Notes: generated by a model from the letters alone, not told the origin. A DNA stretch of 64,000 nt from Limnobaculum zhutongyuii (GCF_004295645.1 NZ_CP034752.1:1054001-1118000), one strand, 5' to 3'; shown: positions 1 to 8,825, numbered from the stretch's first letter. Numbers and translations are program-made.

Positions 1-192
1 ACTGTGAGTACCAAAATTCATGACACCAAAGGTTGTGGTTCCTCCGGTGGTAGAACCCGCACTGCAGGCGGGAATGACGTTAGCAGTAATGGAAACCGTT
101 GCAGATTTTATTGTTACTGCCAACGCCGATAAGGGGGTAATAATATTGATTACCAATAAGATGCACTGACAGGCTTTAAACCAAAGATGCAT
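1..192 (-). CDS. Spore coat U (SCPU) domain protein, Csu-type pilin subunit, 3' end outside window
   Basis: The first 64 codons of a leftward gene that runs off the left edge. The ATG at 190-192 is preceded by an AGGGG ribosome site. A signal peptide (hydrophobic LLVINIITPLSALA) is followed by VSITANVIPAC and, near the cut, FGVMNFGTHS. This is the start of the SCPU domain, with the N-terminal Cys and the GxxxFG pattern. SCPU proteins are secreted subunits of archaic chaperone-usher (Csu-like) pili. The gene lies 45 bp downstream of another SCPU gene on the same strand, so the two probably share an operon that continues to the left with chaperone and usher; that continuation is inferred. Too short for ORF finders, but the signature is clear. 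Confidence 0.8.
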   Translation of the reverse strand, partial: MHLWFKACQCILLVINIITPLSALAVTIKSATVSITANVIPACSAGSTTGGTTTFGVMNFGTHS

Positions 193-237
193 TGTTACCC
201 CTGATACTCGTTGCGTACACGTGGCTAAAGTTGGAGA

Positions 238-765
238 TTACCAGTCCACAGTAACCAGAACGGTATCCGAGTAGATGCCCGCTGATGGTGTATTTTGTGG
301 TGGTACCAAACCATATACGGTCAGATCATCAGGTGCGCCAGTTGAGGTTCTGCTTAACAGTGTTGTATCTTCCCAAAGTACGGCGCGTAGGGAATCCTGA
401 TAGAGGTTGTAATTGATAAATTCAGTTCCCTGTGCCAAACGACGTTGTGTACCGGTAGGATGTTCGCCACTGTCCAGAGTGACGGTATAGGGTAGAGTAT
501 TAGTACATTGAACTTTGATGGTGCCACTGCTGCTGCTGGCTGATTGTGCTGTAATATTATTAGCTAATGTAGAATGACTACCAAAGTCCAGTGTACCCAA
601 TCCCGTTGGTGAACCCTGAACGCTATTGCCATTAATTGCACAACCATTAGTAATAGTTAGTTGCACGCCTAATGTACCGCTTACCTGGCCATTGCCTGCA
701 GCAAAGACAGTGGCTGAACTGACGAGTGATGTTATGCAGGTTAATGCAAGAAAAACTTTCTTCAT
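238..765 (-). CDS. Spore coat U (SCPU) domain protein, Csu-type pilin
   Basis: A 175-residue secreted protein. Residues 1-22 form a signal peptide ending VFAA. The rest is one SCPU domain with VQLTITNGCAING near the start, TLDFGSHS in the middle and the family C-terminus YSDTVLVTVDW. Such subunits assemble by donor-strand exchange into thin archaic chaperone-usher pili used in biofilm attachment. GGGAG lies 9 bases before the ATG. It is the first gene of the leftward pair with the partial SCPU gene at 1-192. The class (Csu-type subunit) is well supported; which subunit it is (major or minor) cannot be told. Confidence 0.85.
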   Translation of the reverse strand: MKKVFLALTCITSLVSSATVFAAGNGQVSGTLGVQLTITNGCAINGNSVQGSPTGLGTLDFGSHSTLANNITAQSASSSSGTIKVQCTNTLPYTVTLDSGEHPTGTQRRLAQGTEFINYNLYQDSLRAVLWEDTTLLSRTSTGAPDDLTVYGLVPPQNTPSAGIYSDTVLVTVDW

Positions 766-1386
766 GTCTTTGCTCCCAAGATGACTAAAGCATATTTAAA
801 TGACGATCTATTTCCCACCGCAATAAAAATGGAGGTGTTGTGATTTGCATTTTCAATCTGATAGGTTATTTCTGTTCAGATATCTATGAATATAGTAATG
901 ATTCTAAAATCTTCAATTAAACATAATGATATTTTTAGCTTCAGTGCTATATATTGGCGGTTTTCTGTTTTTTTGAATGGTTTTTTTATGCTTTTAAATT
1001 ATTTTTATCTTATAAATCAATTTATTAAATTATCAATATAATTTTTGTGGGGTATTAATTTCAACCGTGTCAAACACGATGTGATTAATTAATATTAGAT
1101 GTTAGTCTAACTTTAAATATTGAGACAAAAGTATTTTTATTAATGAAAATTAATTTAAGTGGTAATTAAAATATAACTTATATATATAACATGTTGACTT
1201 GGGTTATTTCCGATTAATACGTCAGTTGTTAATTGTTCTAATACTTATATTGGTAGTGAAAAGTAAGGCTGTGTAATTATCCAGTTGTTGACTTCATCTG
1301 CTACCATTTATTGGGTACACTGGTGAAATCATGTTATTCAGGCCGAGTAATAAACATAAGCCTGTACAGGAGATTGTTGCACCATC
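766..1386. other. AT-rich intergenic region between pilin genes and frsA
   Basis: About 620 bp without a supported gene. It is strongly AT-rich (long runs of A and T between about 900 and 1200) and must hold the promoter for the leftward pilin genes and that of frsA. AT-rich promoters of this kind are often silenced by H-NS, which is an inference here. No RNA gene or clear operator was recognised. Confidence 0.5.
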
Positions 1387-2634
1387 ATGCCAAAAGCTAA
1401 TCTTTCAGAAGTGCTGTTTAAACCCTCTTTTAAACATCCGGAAACCTCAACGCTGGTTAAGCGTATAGAACAAACCAATGCCAGTATTCAATCGTCGCTG
1501 GAAGGAGAAACCCAGTCCAACTGGTATCGTATGATCAATAAAACCATATGGTCCTGGCGTGGTGTTGATCCTATCGAAGCTGAAGAAGTTCTGGCACGTA
1601 TCGCCGCTTCTCCTAATGAACGAACGGATGAAGGGCTATTAGATACGGTTGTTGGCTATCGGGGTGGTAACTGGATTTACGAGTGGGCAAAAGAGGGCAT
1701 GGTCTGGCAGAAAAAAGCCTTAGATCTGGCGTGTCAGGATCCGATAACGGCTGGCAGTTACTGGTTAAAAGCTTCTCATTTCTACAGCATTGCCAGCTAT
1801 CCTCACTTGCGAGGCGATCAGTTAGCGGAGCAGGCGGAGCTATTGGCTGACAGAGCCTATAAAGAAGCCGCAAACTATTTACCCTTTGAGCTGAAATCTA
1901 TCGATTTTAAAGTTGATGGCGGTAATCTGACCGGTTTTCTGCATATTCCTTCTAAGGGAAAAGGGCCACATCCGACGGTGTTATTGTGCGGAGGATTAGA
2001 TAATTTACAGAACGATTATTATCCTCTGTTTGTGAATTATCTGGCACCAAAAGGCATTGCGATGCTGTGTGTTGATTTACCTTCCCTTGGTTTTTCATCT
2101 CGCTGGACCTTAACCGAAGATACCAGTTTGCTCCATCAGCAGGTGCTGAATCAGTTGGATCAGGTGCCCTGGATTGATCATCAGCGTGTCGTAGCGTTGG
2201 GCATACGTTTTGGCGCAAATGTGGCAGTTCGTCTGGGATATCTGGAGTCACGCCGTCTGCGTGGTGTCGCCTGTCTGGGCCCGATTGTTCACGATTTGTT
2301 TGTGAATAAAGAAACCCAGCTTAAGACGCCAATTGTCTATCGGGATATGATCGCCAGCCGCCTGAAGATGGATTCAACCACCGATAATTTATTACATACC
2401 GAGCTAAGCCGCTACTCGCTGAAAACGCAAGGGTTGTTGGGGCGGCGCTGTCCAATTCCTATGTGTTCAGTCAGTTTTGAGAAGGACGTTTTCAGCCCAT
2501 TATCAGAATCAAAGCTGATAGTGTCTTCTACTGGTGATGGAAAATTAATCACTGTCGCTTCGACGCCATTACTCAGTAATTTAAATAGCGGGCTGGAACA
2601 ATTAAGCGAGTGGATTAATCAAAAGTTATGCTAA
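1387..2634 (+). CDS. frsA: FrsA, fermentation-respiration switch protein (alpha/beta hydrolase)
   Basis: A 415-residue cytosolic alpha/beta-hydrolase-fold protein, matching E. coli FrsA (YafA, 414 aa) along its full length by recalled motifs: FKPSFKHPETSTLV, YRGGNWIYEWA, CVDLPSLGFSSRW and GLLGRRCPIPM. In E. coli it binds the dephosphorylated glucose-specific EIIA protein of the PTS and shifts carbon from respiration to fermentation; weak esterase activity is also reported. The usual serine nucleophile elbow reads GIRFGANV, so no G-x-S-x-G is present, as in the E. coli protein. AGGAG lies rather far (about 15 bases) from the ATG. crl follows in the same direction as in E. coli. Confidence 0.95.
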   Translation: MPKANLSEVLFKPSFKHPETSTLVKRIEQTNASIQSSLEGETQSNWYRMINKTIWSWRGVDPIEAEEVLARIAASPNERTDEGLLDTVVGYRGGNWIYEWAKEGMVWQKKALDLACQDPITAGSYWLKASHFYSIASYPHLRGDQLAEQAELLADRAYKEAANYLPFELKSIDFKVDGGNLTGFLHIPSKGKGPHPTVLLCGGLDNLQNDYYPLFVNYLAPKGIAMLCVDLPSLGFSSRWTLTEDTSLLHQQVLNQLDQVPWIDHQRVVALGIRFGANVAVRLGYLESRRLRGVACLGPIVHDLFVNKETQLKTPIVYRDMIASRLKMDSTTDNLLHTELSRYSLKTQGLLGRRCPIPMCSVSFEKDVFSPLSESKLIVSSTGDGKLITVASTPLLSNLNSGLEQLSEWINQKLC

Positions 2635-2688
2635 TATCCTCGGCGGCTGTTAACTAGTTGTTAAATTATAATTTACTGGGGCTACATC

Positions 2689-3093
2689 ATGCTATTAGCA
2701 AATGGTCATTCAAGAAACAAGCTGATTAAAGAATTTATCACTCTGGGACCGTATATCAGGGAGTCTCAATGTAAAGGGAATCACTATTTTTTTGATTGTT
2801 GGGCTGTCTGCGTTAGCAGCAAGCCAGCCCCGGAAAAAAGAGAGTTTTGGGGATGGTGGATGGATATTGAAGCTGATGAACAGGGCTTCACTTACAGTTG
2901 CCAAATCGGACTGTTTGATAAAGTCGGTGAGTGGCAGGTAAAAACTATCAAGGATGCGGATATTCAACAGGAAGTTGAGCAAAATTTGCACGCCTTTCAG
3001 CAAAAACTTCAGGACTATCTGACATCGATTAAACTCAGTTTTCGGCAAGCCCAGACTGAATTAGCAAAAAGTCCGGATAAACTTTCCGTCTGA
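2689..3093 (+). CDS. crl: Crl, sigma-S (RpoS) binding factor
   Basis: A 134-residue protein with the Crl core: LGPYIRE near the start, then PAPEKREFWGWWMDIEA and LFDKVGEW. Crl binds sigma-S and helps it join core RNA polymerase, raising expression of stationary-phase genes such as curli. Length agrees with E. coli (133 aa). It follows frsA by 54 bp. In E. coli crl is followed by phoE; here proB comes next. Confidence 0.96.
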   Translation: MLLANGHSRNKLIKEFITLGPYIRESQCKGNHYFFDCWAVCVSSKPAPEKREFWGWWMDIEADEQGFTYSCQIGLFDKVGEWQVKTIKDADIQQEVEQNLHAFQQKLQDYLTSIKLSFRQAQTELAKSPDKLSV

Positions 3094-3122
3094 TCAATTT
3101 TTTCTCCAAATCTCGCCTATTT

Positions 3123-3148
3123 CGCGTTATGCCTGTTGGCATAACGCG
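3123..3148 (+). terminator. Hairpin after crl
   Basis: Perfect 11-bp inverted repeat CGCGTTATGCC / GGCATAACGCG with a TGTT loop, 30 bp after the crl stop. No T-run follows, so it may be a weak or factor-dependent terminator, or an mRNA-protecting stem, rather than a classical intrinsic terminator. Confidence 0.5.
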
Positions 3149-3206
3149 TCACACCTGCTAAAAAGGTCTTCTTGCATCCTTTCTTGATATTCAACGGCAG
3201 AACATT

Positions 3207-4310
3207 ATGAATAGCAGCCAAACGTTGGTGGTTAAACTGGGAACCAGCGTACTTACAGGCGGGTCACTGCGTTTAAACCGTGCCCATATTGTTGAATTAG
3301 TGCGTCAGTGTGCGCAACAGCATGCACTTGGTCATCGCATTATTATCGTCACTTCTGGCGCAATTGCCGCCGGACGTGAGCATCTTGGTTACCCCGAATT
3401 GCCCGCGACCATTGCTTCCAAGCAATTGCTGGCGGCAGTAGGGCAAAGTCGATTAATTCAGCTTTGGGAACAACTGTTCTCAATTTATGGCATCAATATT
3501 GGCCAGATGCTGCTTACCCGTGCCGATCTGGAAGATCGTGAACGCTTTTTAAATGCGCGCGATATGATGCAGGCTCTGCTGGATAACCAAATTGTTCCGG
3601 TGATTAATGAGAATGATGCAGTAGCGACGGCAGAAATTAAAGTCGGTGACAATGATAATCTTTCTGCGCTGGCAGCGATTCTCGGTGGAGCCGATAAGCT
3701 ATTGCTGCTAACCGATCAGTCGGGATTATTTACTGCCGATCCTCGCCATAATCCGGACGCAGAATTAATTCGTGAAGTTCACAGTATTGATAGTGCTCTG
3801 AGGGCTATTGCCGGTGACAGCATATCCGGACTGGGAACTGGGGGGATGGCAACGAAATTACAGGCAGCCGATGTTGCAGGCAGAGCCGGGATTGAGGTGG
3901 TCATTGCCGCAGGTAGCAAGCCAGGAGTGATTGGCGATGTGATCAATGATATCTCTGTTGGTACACGCTTCCATGCTCAGACATCACCTCTTGAGAACCG
4001 CAAACGTTGGATTTTTGGTGCACCGCCAGCGGGTGAAATTACCATTGATGATGGTGCTGTTCAGGCCATGCTGGAGCGGGGAAGTTCGCTGTTGCCGAAA
4101 GGTATTAAGCAGGTAAAAGGCGACTTTTCTCGCGGCGAGGTTATTCGTATTCGCGATCTGTCCGGGCGTGATTTGGCCCACGGTGTAGCGCGTTATAACA
4201 GTGACGCATTGCGTATGATTGCAGGGCACCATTCTCAGAAAATTGATGAAATATTAGGTTATGAATATGGTTCGGTTGCAGTTCACCGCGACGACATGAT
4301 CATCAACTAG
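3207..4310 (+). CDS. proB: Glutamate 5-kinase
   Basis: First step of proline synthesis: phosphorylates L-glutamate to gamma-glutamyl phosphate, which ProA reduces. 367 aa, the same length as E. coli ProB. An amino-acid-kinase domain fills about residues 1-255 (VVKLGTSVLTGGS, IIIVTSGAIAAGREHLG, VINENDAVAT, GTGGMATKLQAA). A C-terminal PUA domain follows (about 277-360, with GEITIDDGA and LLPKGIKQVKGDF). The enzyme is normally feedback-inhibited by proline. An 11-base gap to proA marks a two-gene operon. Confidence 0.97.
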   Translation: MNSSQTLVVKLGTSVLTGGSLRLNRAHIVELVRQCAQQHALGHRIIIVTSGAIAAGREHLGYPELPATIASKQLLAAVGQSRLIQLWEQLFSIYGINIGQMLLTRADLEDRERFLNARDMMQALLDNQIVPVINENDAVATAEIKVGDNDNLSALAAILGGADKLLLLTDQSGLFTADPRHNPDAELIREVHSIDSALRAIAGDSISGLGTGGMATKLQAADVAGRAGIEVVIAAGSKPGVIGDVINDISVGTRFHAQTSPLENRKRWIFGAPPAGEITIDDGAVQAMLERGSSLLPKGIKQVKGDFSRGEVIRIRDLSGRDLAHGVARYNSDALRMIAGHHSQKIDEILGYEYGSVAVHRDDMIIN

Positions 4311-4321
4311 GAGTATTAGCA

Positions 4322-5575
4322 ATGTTAGAGCAAATGGGGATGGCCGCTAAAAAGGCATCTTATCAATTAGCGGTGTTGAGTTCAGCCAAGAAAAACCAGG
4401 CGCTGGCCGTGATGGCTGACACACTGGAAGCTAACAGCGATACTATTTTGGCTGCGAATGAAAAAGATATCGCGAATGCACAACAGGCTGGCCTGAGCGA
4501 GGCGATGATCGATCGTCTGATGTTGACGCCATCCCGCCTGGCATCAATTGCCAATGATGTGCGTCACGTTTACCGTCTAACCGATCCTGTTGGTCATATT
4601 ATCGATGGGGCATTGATGGACAGCGGTCTGCAGTTACAGCGCCGTCGGGTTCCTCTTGGTGTGGTCGGGGTAATTTATGAGTCGCGCCCTAATGTCACTA
4701 TTGATGTTGCTTCGTTATGTCTGAAAACCGGTAATGCAGTGATTCTGCGCGGTGGAAAAGAGACGGTAAATACCAATCAGGCGATGGTTGAAGTGATTCA
4801 ACTGGCGCTTAAAAAATGTGGTTTACCGGCAGCGGCAGTGCAATCCATTGATAATCCGGATCGCGCATTAATCAATGAGCTGCTTAAACTCGACCGTTAT
4901 GTTGATATGATCATTCCTCGTGGTGGGGCTGCACTGCATAAGTTATGTAAAGAAAATTCCACGATTCCTGTGATTATCGGCGGCATTGGCGTTTGTCATA
5001 CCTTTGTTGATGAGTGTGCAGATTTTGATAAAGCGCTGATGATTATTGAGAATGCAAAAACTCAGCGCCCAAGCACCTGTAATACTCTGGAAACGTTACT
5101 GGTACATCGTGCGATTGCCTCGACTTTTCTGCCTAAGCTGGCAGAGAAAATGCACTCCTGTGGTGTAACGCTACATGCTTCACCTGAAGCGATGATGTAC
5201 CTCAGCGGTGGGGAAGTGAAAGTTGTACAGGTAAATGATGAAGAGTATGACAACGAATGGCTGTCACTGGATCTGAACGTTGCCGTTGTTGAAGGGTTGG
5301 ATGAAGCGATTGAACATATTCGTTTACACGGTAGCGCTCACTCGGATGCTATTTTAACGCGCTCTCTGATCAATGCCGACCGTTTCGTTAATGAGGTGGA
5401 TTCTGCGGCGGTATATGTTAATGCCAGCACACGCTTCACCGATGGTGGGCAGTTTGGTTTAGGGGCTGAGGTTGCTGTTAGTACACAGAAGCTTCACGCT
5501 CGTGGCCCGATGGGGCTGGAAGCATTAACCACTTATAAGTGGATTGGCTTCGGTGATGATTTAATTCGTCGTTAA
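4322..5575 (+). CDS. proA: Glutamate-5-semialdehyde dehydrogenase (gamma-glutamyl phosphate reductase)
   Basis: Second enzyme of proline synthesis: NADPH-dependent reduction of gamma-glutamyl phosphate to glutamate 5-semialdehyde, which cyclises for ProC. 417 aa as in E. coli. Aldehyde-dehydrogenase fold with VPLGVVGVIYESRPNVT, IIPRGGAALHKL and the catalytic-Cys segment AKTQRPSTCNTLETLLVH. It ends with an intrinsic terminator. E. coli has the tRNA gene thrW just after proA; none is seen here. Confidence 0.97.
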   Translation: MLEQMGMAAKKASYQLAVLSSAKKNQALAVMADTLEANSDTILAANEKDIANAQQAGLSEAMIDRLMLTPSRLASIANDVRHVYRLTDPVGHIIDGALMDSGLQLQRRRVPLGVVGVIYESRPNVTIDVASLCLKTGNAVILRGGKETVNTNQAMVEVIQLALKKCGLPAAAVQSIDNPDRALINELLKLDRYVDMIIPRGGAALHKLCKENSTIPVIIGGIGVCHTFVDECADFDKALMIIENAKTQRPSTCNTLETLLVHRAIASTFLPKLAEKMHSCGVTLHASPEAMMYLSGGEVKVVQVNDEEYDNEWLSLDLNVAVVEGLDEAIEHIRLHGSAHSDAILTRSLINADRFVNEVDSAAVYVNASTRFTDGGQFGLGAEVAVSTQKLHARGPMGLEALTTYKWIGFGDDLIRR

Positions 5576-5591
5576 TTGTTCTGCCAACTTA

Positions 5592-5626
5592 AAACAAAAA
5601 ACCCGCTAACGGCGGGTTTTTTGTTT
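5592..5626. terminator. Bidirectional intrinsic terminator of proBA and the lipoprotein gene
   Basis: Perfect 15-bp inverted repeat (arms 5592-5606 and 5612-5626) with a GC-rich core CCCGC/GCGGG and A-run and T-run flanks on both sides. It lies between the convergent proA (+) and the lipoprotein gene (-), so it can end transcripts from both directions. Confidence 0.92.
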
Positions 5627-5640
5627 GCAGCAATGTTAGC

Positions 5641-5931
5641 TTAAAAGTTGGTATAGCCTTTTTCACGCATGCATTCACCAACCAGATCAACTTGCTGTTG
5701 TTCTTTCACCAGAATTTTATTCACGGTTTCATCGGAACCAGTTTCATTGAGTGGGTCGGAATGATAGCTGTTATTGGCAGACGATCTGCTCTCTTTCTCA
5801 CACTGGACCCGGTCAGTGTCAGCGGTTTGTGCTGATGCGCCTGCCTTTGACCAGTTGCCTACCTCTGGTGCGCTGTTACAACCAGCCAGCACAAACAGAG
5901 ATAGCAATGAGACAATTAATACCTTACCCAT
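5641..5931 (-). CDS. Small putative lipoprotein, function unknown
   Basis: A 96-residue protein when started at the ATG 5929-5931, which has GGAG eight bases upstream; an earlier in-frame start at 5961 has no ribosome site. MGKVLIVSLLSLFVLAGC is a signal peptide with a lipobox (LAGC), so the mature protein should carry a lipid on the Cys and have Asn at +2. The remainder is small, polar and Ser-rich, with two further Cys (VQCEKES and GECMREKGY). The family was not recognised. It stands alone, converging on proA. Confidence 0.8.
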   Translation of the reverse strand: MGKVLIVSLLSLFVLAGCNSAPEVGNWSKAGASAQTADTDRVQCEKESRSSANNSYHSDPLNETGSDETVNKILVKEQQQVDLVGECMREKGYTNF

Positions 5932-6060
5932 AATCACTCCATTAATAAGTTGATAATCCACACCTGAATAAATATAGACTAGTTTTGATAACGGAATAAT
6001 TTATAAGTGAAATTATAAAGATAAACAATAATTATTATGTGGATAATGAACCATTGAACA

Positions 6061-6693
6061 TTATCTGCGCGCTTCAAATGCCATTCTTACCGCCAGACCG
6101 GCAAGAACTGTGCCCATCAACCAGCGCTGAACCAGCATCCATGCGGGTCTTCCCGTTAGAAAACCGGCAATAGAACCCGCCATAATCGCAATCATTGCGT
6201 TGATGGTGACGCTGGTAACAATTTGGATTGAACCCAAAACCAGTGACTGTGTTAGTACGCTACCGTGGTCAGGCGTAATAAACTGTGGCAACAGGGACAA
6301 ATACATTATGGCGATCTTGGGGTTGAGCAAGTTAGTGATAAACCCCATAGTGAACAGCTTCTTAGGGCTGTCTTTAGGTAAACTTTTGACCTGAAATGGT
6401 GAACGCCCACCGGGCTTAACAGCCTGCCATGCCAGATACAGTAAGTAGATCATCCCACCAAAGCATAGGGCTTCATAAGCATAAGGCACTGCCAGCATAA
6501 GCGTAGTGATACCAAAAGCGGCACATAACATATACAACACAAAGCCCAGAGCAACACCGGTTAATGAGATCAACCCGGCAACCCGCCCTTGAGAGATAGA
6601 ACGAGAGACCAGATACAACATATTTGGACCAGGCGTTAATGCCATGCCTAAAGACAAAATTGAAAATGCAATAATCTGTGATGTATCAGGCAT
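6061..6693 (-). CDS. LysE/RhtB family amino-acid exporter
   Basis: A 210-residue inner-membrane protein with five to six hydrophobic segments and the family signature ALTPGPNMLYLVSRSISQG at about residues 18-36, followed by TGVALGFVLYML and the helix-breaking TNLLNPKIAIMYLSLLPQF. LysE/RhtB proteins export amino acids or their derivatives (homoserine, threonine, leucine, lysine) by proton exchange. The substrate cannot be read from the sequence. It diverges from the MarR-GNAT gene; their shared 190-bp spacer holds the palindromic operator at 6833-6862, so it may be under that regulator, which is an inference. Confidence 0.88.
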   Translation of the reverse strand: MPDTSQIIAFSILSLGMALTPGPNMLYLVSRSISQGRVAGLISLTGVALGFVLYMLCAAFGITTLMLAVPYAYEALCFGGMIYLLYLAWQAVKPGGRSPFQVKSLPKDSPKKLFTMGFITNLLNPKIAIMYLSLLPQFITPDHGSVLTQSLVLGSIQIVTSVTINAMIAIMAGSIAGFLTGRPAWMLVQRWLMGTVLAGLAVRMAFEARR

Positions 6694-6820
6694 AAGTCAT
6701 ACCTTCTGGTCGGTGAATTGGCTTAATCGGGTGGGAGCACTTCTGTTATAGCTGATTTTTTCAACAATAATCAATCATTGATTTGTTATTGCACCGATTT
6801 AATTTTTTTATCGCTGGATA

Positions 6821-6862
6821 TTGAATTGGTTGTTAATATCAACTAAATTAAGTTGATATTAA
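6821..6862 (+). promoter_or_regulatory. Promoter overlapped by a palindromic MarR-type operator
   Basis: A perfect inverted repeat, TTAATATCAACT (6833-6844) and AGTTGATATTAA (6851-6862), with a six-base spacer. A -35-like TTGAAT (6821-6826) and a -10-like TAAATT (6844-6849), 17 bp apart, are covered by it. MarR dimers bind AT-rich palindromes of this kind, so it is probably the autoregulatory operator of the MarR-GNAT gene starting at 6883. Confidence 0.65.
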
Positions 6863-6882
6863 GTACTATATTTGAGTGCGAT

Positions 6883-7791
6883 ATGGAACCAACATCTTTA
6901 CGCTTTCTATCAAGAATTTTAGTCAGAGAACTGGGGGTAATGGATAAGTGGGTGAGCGGAACTCAGCTTTCCCCTTTGCAGGCCCATAGTCTGATTGAAC
7001 TTGATGAACATCCTTTATCTGGCCTGGAACTGGCGACAGTACTTAAGGTCGATAAATCCAGCGTGAGCCGTATTCTGCAAGGGTTAAAACAGCAGGGGTT
7101 GATAGAGATATATCCTAACCCGGTTGATGGCCGCAGCACGTTGAACCAGTTAACCAAAGCTGGCAGGAAACAGTTGGAACAACTGAATAGTCTGGCTAAT
7201 GCTTACAACGCCAAAATTCTTCAGCAACTGGGTTCAGATGAGTATCAAACGTTGATGTCTTCAATGAAGAAATATGTCTCAGCGATACAGAGTGTCGCCA
7301 GACAGTCTTCCAGAACCATTACCATTCGCCCAATTGAAGCCAGAGATAATGCAGCGCTTGCTGAGATTATCATGTCCGTATTTGGCGAATATGGTTTGTT
7401 AGGGCAAGAAGGTTTTAGCTTCTCCGATCCAATACTTCATCAACTATCAGATGTATATAACCAGCAGGGCAGTGCTTATTGGGTCGTTGAACTGGATGGC
7501 ATCGTATCCGGTGGTGTCGGTATCGCATCAATGGAGGATGGATATTGTGAATTACAGAAGCTCTATTTCTTACCGTCTGTCCGGGGCATGGGTATTGCCC
7601 GCCGTATGGTGATTACTGCGTTGGAATTCGCCCGTCAGCAGGGTTATGCCTATTGCTATCTGGAGAGTACCGCAACGCTAAAAGCGTCCCTGAAATTGTA
7701 TGAATCAGTGGGGTTTGAGTATGTGGAGGAAAGGGTTGGGGCGAGTGGTCATCATGCATGTGAAGTGCTGATGGTGAAGAAACTGCGTTAA
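6883..7791 (+). CDS. MarR-type regulator fused to a GNAT N-acetyltransferase
   Basis: A 302-residue fusion when started at ATG 6883; an upstream TTG at 6853 lies inside the palindromic operator and is unlikely. Residues 1-140 are a MarR winged helix (LSPLQAHSLIEL, VDKSSVSRILQGLKQQGLIE, DGRSTLNQLTKAG). From about residue 150 a GNAT domain follows (ITIRPIEARDNAALAEI) with the acetyl-CoA loop as LPSVRGMGIARRM and then SLKLYESVGFEYVEE. Such fusions occur in many proteobacteria. The natural acceptor of the acetyl group is unknown; a role in sensing or inactivating a toxic small molecule is inferred. Confidence 0.88.
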   Translation: MEPTSLRFLSRILVRELGVMDKWVSGTQLSPLQAHSLIELDEHPLSGLELATVLKVDKSSVSRILQGLKQQGLIEIYPNPVDGRSTLNQLTKAGRKQLEQLNSLANAYNAKILQQLGSDEYQTLMSSMKKYVSAIQSVARQSSRTITIRPIEARDNAALAEIIMSVFGEYGLLGQEGFSFSDPILHQLSDVYNQQGSAYWVVELDGIVSGGVGIASMEDGYCELQKLYFLPSVRGMGIARRMVITALEFARQQGYAYCYLESTATLKASLKLYESVGFEYVEERVGASGHHACEVLMVKKLR

Positions 7792-7836
7792 AAACAGATA
7801 CCGTTAGTATAGAGAATGCTTCATCTGTAAATTCTA

Positions 7837-7869
7837 CCTTGCCCGGCGATGTGTAACAGCCGGGCAAGG
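7837..7869. terminator. Strong hairpin between convergent genes
   Basis: Perfect 11-bp inverted repeat CCTTGCCCGGC / GCCGGGCAAGG with an 11-base loop, between the ends of the MarR-GNAT gene and ynfA. No T-run follows on either strand, so it resembles a REP-like 3' stem more than a classical terminator. Confidence 0.5.
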
Positions 7870-7894
7870 GATATTATGTGGGAAATACTGAACT

Positions 7895-8218
7895 TCAGGC
7901 TTTCCAGCCAGAAACTAAAATTAATACGCCAGCCAAAACCACTGTGGCACCCAGCCAGTCATACATTGATAGTCTGATGCCATCCACCAGCCTTAACCAA
8001 ACCAGTGCGGTAGCAATATAGATACCACCGTAGGCAGCATAAACCCGACCGCTGGCGGCAGGATGAAGGCTTAACAGCCAGACAAATAGCGCCAGGCTAC
8101 CGACAGCGGGTAACAATATCCAAATCGGGGCTGACTTTCTTAACCATAAATAGGGGAGAAAGCAGCCAACAATTTCCGCTAAAGCAGTAGCAATAAATAA
8201 CAGCAGCGTTTTAACCAT
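7895..8218 (-). CDS. ynfA: YnfA family (UPF0060) small membrane protein
   Basis: A 107-residue protein with four predicted membrane segments: VKTLLLFIATALAEIVGCF, WILLPAVGSLALFVWLLSL, VYAAYGGIYIATALVWL and YDWLGATVVLAGVLILVSGW. The motifs AEIVGCFLPYLWLR and RVYAAYGGIYI are those of YnfA/UPF0060. The family resembles SMR transporters, and YnfA of some enterics is reported as a multidrug efflux protein; the role in this organism is not shown. It is transcribed alone. Confidence 0.93.
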   Translation of the reverse strand: MVKTLLLFIATALAEIVGCFLPYLWLRKSAPIWILLPAVGSLALFVWLLSLHPAASGRVYAAYGGIYIATALVWLRLVDGIRLSMYDWLGATVVLAGVLILVSGWKA

Positions 8219-8309
8219 AAAATGTCGGTAATGCTCCGAGTATAATCATTAATTCCTTGATATTACCATGATGTGTTGTCAGCGTCCTGTGGGGCCATTT
8301 AGGGCATCA

Positions 8310-8825
8310 TTAACCGGCATTTTGTTTCTCAAAAGCTAATAGCTTTTCTTTAATGGGTATTCCGCCTTCATAACCGGTTAACGAACCGTCACTTCCGATC
8401 ACTCGATGACAAGGAATAATCAGGCTGACCGGATTATTTCCGTTAGCAGCTCCGACTGCCCGGGAGGCTTTTGGATTGCCGACTCGGGTTGCCAGAGTTT
8501 GGTAACTTATGGTTTCGCCAAATGGAATATTGCACAGTTCATTCCAGACTTTTATCTGAAATGGCGTACCATAAAGATTAATCGGTAAATCAAAATCGAC
8601 TCTTTCGCCTTGCTGATACTCACGGATTTGGCGGGCAACAAACTCGACTTTATGATCATCACGTGCCACTTCAAGCCGTTTCGCATATTCCAGATCCTTT
8701 TGGGTATGAAATGACAGACGAATAAGTTTATCTGACTCATCTAGCCAGGCAGACAGCGAACCAAACTGGCTGTCAAAGATACCAATCGTTTTGGCGTTTA
8801 TCAGACTCTTGCTCATTGGTCTCAT
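8310..8825 (-). CDS. ogt: Methylated-DNA--protein-cysteine methyltransferase (Ogt-type)
   Basis: A 171-residue suicide repair enzyme that moves the alkyl group from O6-alkylguanine to its own Cys. The active-site motif IPCHRVIGSDGSLTGYEGG is present, with the HTH-like DNA-binding segment NPKASRAVGAANGNNP just before it. The ATG at 8823-8825 overlaps the stop of the upstream Ada-AlkA gene as ATGA, so the two are translationally coupled and form an alkylation-repair operon. It could equally be seen as the separated C-terminal half of Ada. The name ogt is by family. Confidence 0.93.
   Translation of the reverse strand: MRPMSKSLINAKTIGIFDSQFGSLSAWLDESDKLIRLSFHTQKDLEYAKRLEVARDDHKVEFVARQIREYQQGERVDFDLPINLYGTPFQIKVWNELCNIPFGETISYQTLATRVGNPKASRAVGAANGNNPVSLIIPCHRVIGSDGSLTGYEGGIPIKEKLLAFEKQNAG

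Noticed and set aside
1952..2251. Long antisense ORF within frsA, and similar antisense ORFs over other conserved genes
   Set aside because: They are shadows of well-conserved genes on the other strand without ribosome sites or recognisable domains.
6853..6882. Longer start of the MarR-GNAT gene at TTG 6853
   Set aside because: The codons lie within the right arm of the operator palindrome and lack a ribosome site; ATG 6883 fits better.
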